Assembly (NCBI RefSeq): GCF_001461695.1
Contig: NZ_AUTC01000135.1
Span: 34,837-98,836 of the forward strand
Origin: Sinorhizobium fredii USDA 205
GTDB lineage: Bacteria > Pseudomonadota > Alphaproteobacteria > Rhizobiales > Rhizobiaceae
DNA length: 64,000 bases
Reading direction: 5' to 3'
The notes under the pieces were generated by a model. That model was not told where the DNA came from. It searched no databases and worked only from the letters and a program-made list of their open reading frames with translations. Made by a program: the position numbers and the translations under genes. Positions 62,860 through 64,000 of this stretch are shown here, piece after piece. The stretch's first letter is position 1. The number at the start of each line of letters is the position of its first letter.

Positions 62860-63255
62860 CCTGTTGAATCTTCCCCGGTGGGCCTGTAGTTGACTGGCGA
62901 GGTTGCCGCCCCGCCAGTCGTGCGCCGACGATAGACGGCGCTTATGCGGCTTCGCTTGCCGGACGGCCTTCTTAAATTCGTAGGCGTCTGCCTCTGCCAT
63001 GAGGGACCGGAAGGCTTCGAAATTAGCGCCAAGGTGCTTGCGAAGAAAATCAGCGGCGTCACACGCGGCCTGCTTCTCGCGCTCCCTTTCCTGCTGCCAT
63101 CTTTTGCGTTCCCGCTCCTGTGCCTCATCCCGCTTCTGCTGCGCTTCAAGCCGCGCCTTCTTGCGCTCGTTCTTCGCCTTCATGGTACCACGCTTTGCGC
63201 ACACACCCTTCGGCTTCCGGCGGCGACGCTTCGGCGGCACCCGGAAGCTCGGCAT
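62860..63255 (-). CDS. Hypothetical basic coiled-coil protein (N-terminal part certain)
   Basis: Begins MPSFRVPPKRRRRKPKGVCA, 18 bases after the stop of the upstream relic. Residues 25-70 are a charged helix (ARLEAQQKRDEAQERERKRW). The frame stays open past 62860 as far as 62410, but that stretch opposes a supported plus-strand gene, so the true C-terminus is uncertain; a nearby frameshift could end it sooner. No family is recognised. Confidence 0.4.
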
Positions 63256-63273
63256 TTTCGCCGGCTTCGGTGC

Positions 63274-63680
63274 CTACACCGACGGCGACCAGGTCTCCTC
63301 GATAAATGCGCGATAGTCAGCAAGCGCTTGGCGCAGATCGGACTGGAGTCTGAACGGCATGTCGCGGAATCGGACTCCCTTCTCGATGCTATTTTCGAGT
63401 GCCTGCAGTTCGAGTGCGAAATTGTCGTAGATCCGTCCGTCACCATCCGACGAGCGCGGTTGATATTGGACCTGACGTTGCTCACGGCGGCATCTTTCAG
63501 CTCAGGACGACGTGCCGCCAGGGTTGTTGTTCGCCCGCCGAGCGATGCGCTTGAGGGCATCTACTACCGAAATGATGGGCGTCGCGGAGGTGATTTTCTC
63601 CCTGGACGTTCAATTCCCAAGACTTCGGCTCGCGGCTCGCGAGCTCCTCGATCCCATCCAAATCGACCTTGTCGAGTCCT
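63274..63680 (-). pseudogene. Degraded gene with internal stop and frame change
   Basis: The minus strand carries DKVDLDGIEELASREPKSWE in one frame, then ITSATPIISVVDALKRIARR in the next, an in-frame TGA after NNNPGGTSS, and RIYDNFALELQALENSIEKG through DLRQALADYRAFIEETWSPS to a TAG at 63274. All parts are protein-like and collinear. No family is recognised. It precedes the basic coiled-coil gene by 18 bp, suggesting a former operon. Confidence 0.5.
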
Positions 63681-64000
63681 GATTGTCGACCAGGCGATCG
63701 GGTTCTTTCTCGCGCTTAAGCCCCCACGTTGTGTCATCTGCCTTGACCTGTGATCGACTTTCCACGAACGAGGAACAAGTAGTTTCTCCTTGGAGACGAC
63801 GTTGGCGGCGCAGTGCATCACGTACTAATACGTGATGCACTGCGTTATTGTCTTCGCGATCGATCATTTCCAACGCGCGGCGCTCGGTATCTTGCCGTCA
63901 GGCGCTAGTGGTTTCCGCCTAACATAAGAGTCCGTATGGGATTCCCTTTGGCGCGTGCGTATGCGAGTGTGGCGCATGCGCACAGGAATAGCCTTCACCG
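63681..64000. other. Right-edge region with palindrome, no supported gene
   Basis: A minus-strand frame of 87 residues (MEMIDREDNNAVHHVLVRDA) overlaps the palindrome and lacks support. The last 120 bp contain short inverted runs (gtgcgtatgcg, gcgcatgcgcac) but no complete feature. Confidence 0.3.
63809..63844. repeat. Long perfect palindrome
   Basis: Sixteen-base perfect arms (cgcagtgcatcacgta / tacgtgatgcactgcg) around a four-base ctaa centre. It is not followed by a T-run, so it is unlikely to be a terminator. It could be an operator for a dimeric regulator or a recombination or replication site. Confidence 0.85.

Overview
The window is an alphaproteobacterial chromosome segment, most likely Sinorhizobium/Ensifer close to S. 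meliloti. The gene set supports this (a CbrA-type kinase beside a phasin, an AcsA2-type acetoacetyl-CoA synthetase, a PotFGHI operon, a McpZ-like chemoreceptor), as do five copies of a rhizobial RIME-type intergenic palindrome and the GC-rich codon use. The sequence falls into two unlike halves that meet at a tRNA-His gene (26369-26445).

Positions 1-26445 are ordinary core chromosome. They hold a polyamine block (puuB and puuA for gamma-glutamyl-putrescine catabolism, then potFGHI for putrescine import), an HI0933-type flavoprotein, a large chemoreceptor, a frameshifted LysR regulator, an XRE regulator, an AsmA protein, acetoacetyl-CoA synthetase, a ferric-iron-type permease, the cell-cycle kinase CbrA and phasin PhaP1. 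The last three metabolic items (AcsA2, phasin, and a TGC-rich operator in front of the phasin) all touch polyhydroxybutyrate metabolism.

Positions about 26450-64000 look like a genomic island or a stack of accessory insertions starting next to tRNA-His. The repeats stop, most genes are small and unrecognised, and many overlap by ATGA. Several reading frames are broken, and there is an IS630 remnant. No integrase is visible, so any far end must lie beyond the window. Cargo in order: a DUF488 pair; a LexA-type SOS box ahead of a string of small proteins; a frameshifted gene with a HEPN-like motif; a coupled helicase-nuclease/McrB/McrC operon with a divergent WYL regulator; a five-gene operon at 44428-49975; an Mrr_N-like protein; a decayed HU gene; a GIY-YIG nuclease; a UDG-like gene pair; a metallo-beta-lactamase-fold nuclease operon; a three-gene membrane operon with a possible AbiEi-like neighbour; and a decayed lipoprotein region.

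The best candidate for an undescribed system is 44428-49975. It encodes an exported SNase-fold nuclease with a sunset domain, a four-helix membrane protein with coiled coils, a membrane-anchored periplasmic vWA-like protein, a ZorA/MotA-like membrane protein with a coiled-coil tail of about 380 residues, and a ZorB/MotB-like protein with a peptidoglycan-binding OmpA domain. The last four genes overlap one another. The last two resemble the Zorya motor pair, but the partners are not those of the described Zorya types. The anti-phage role is inference.
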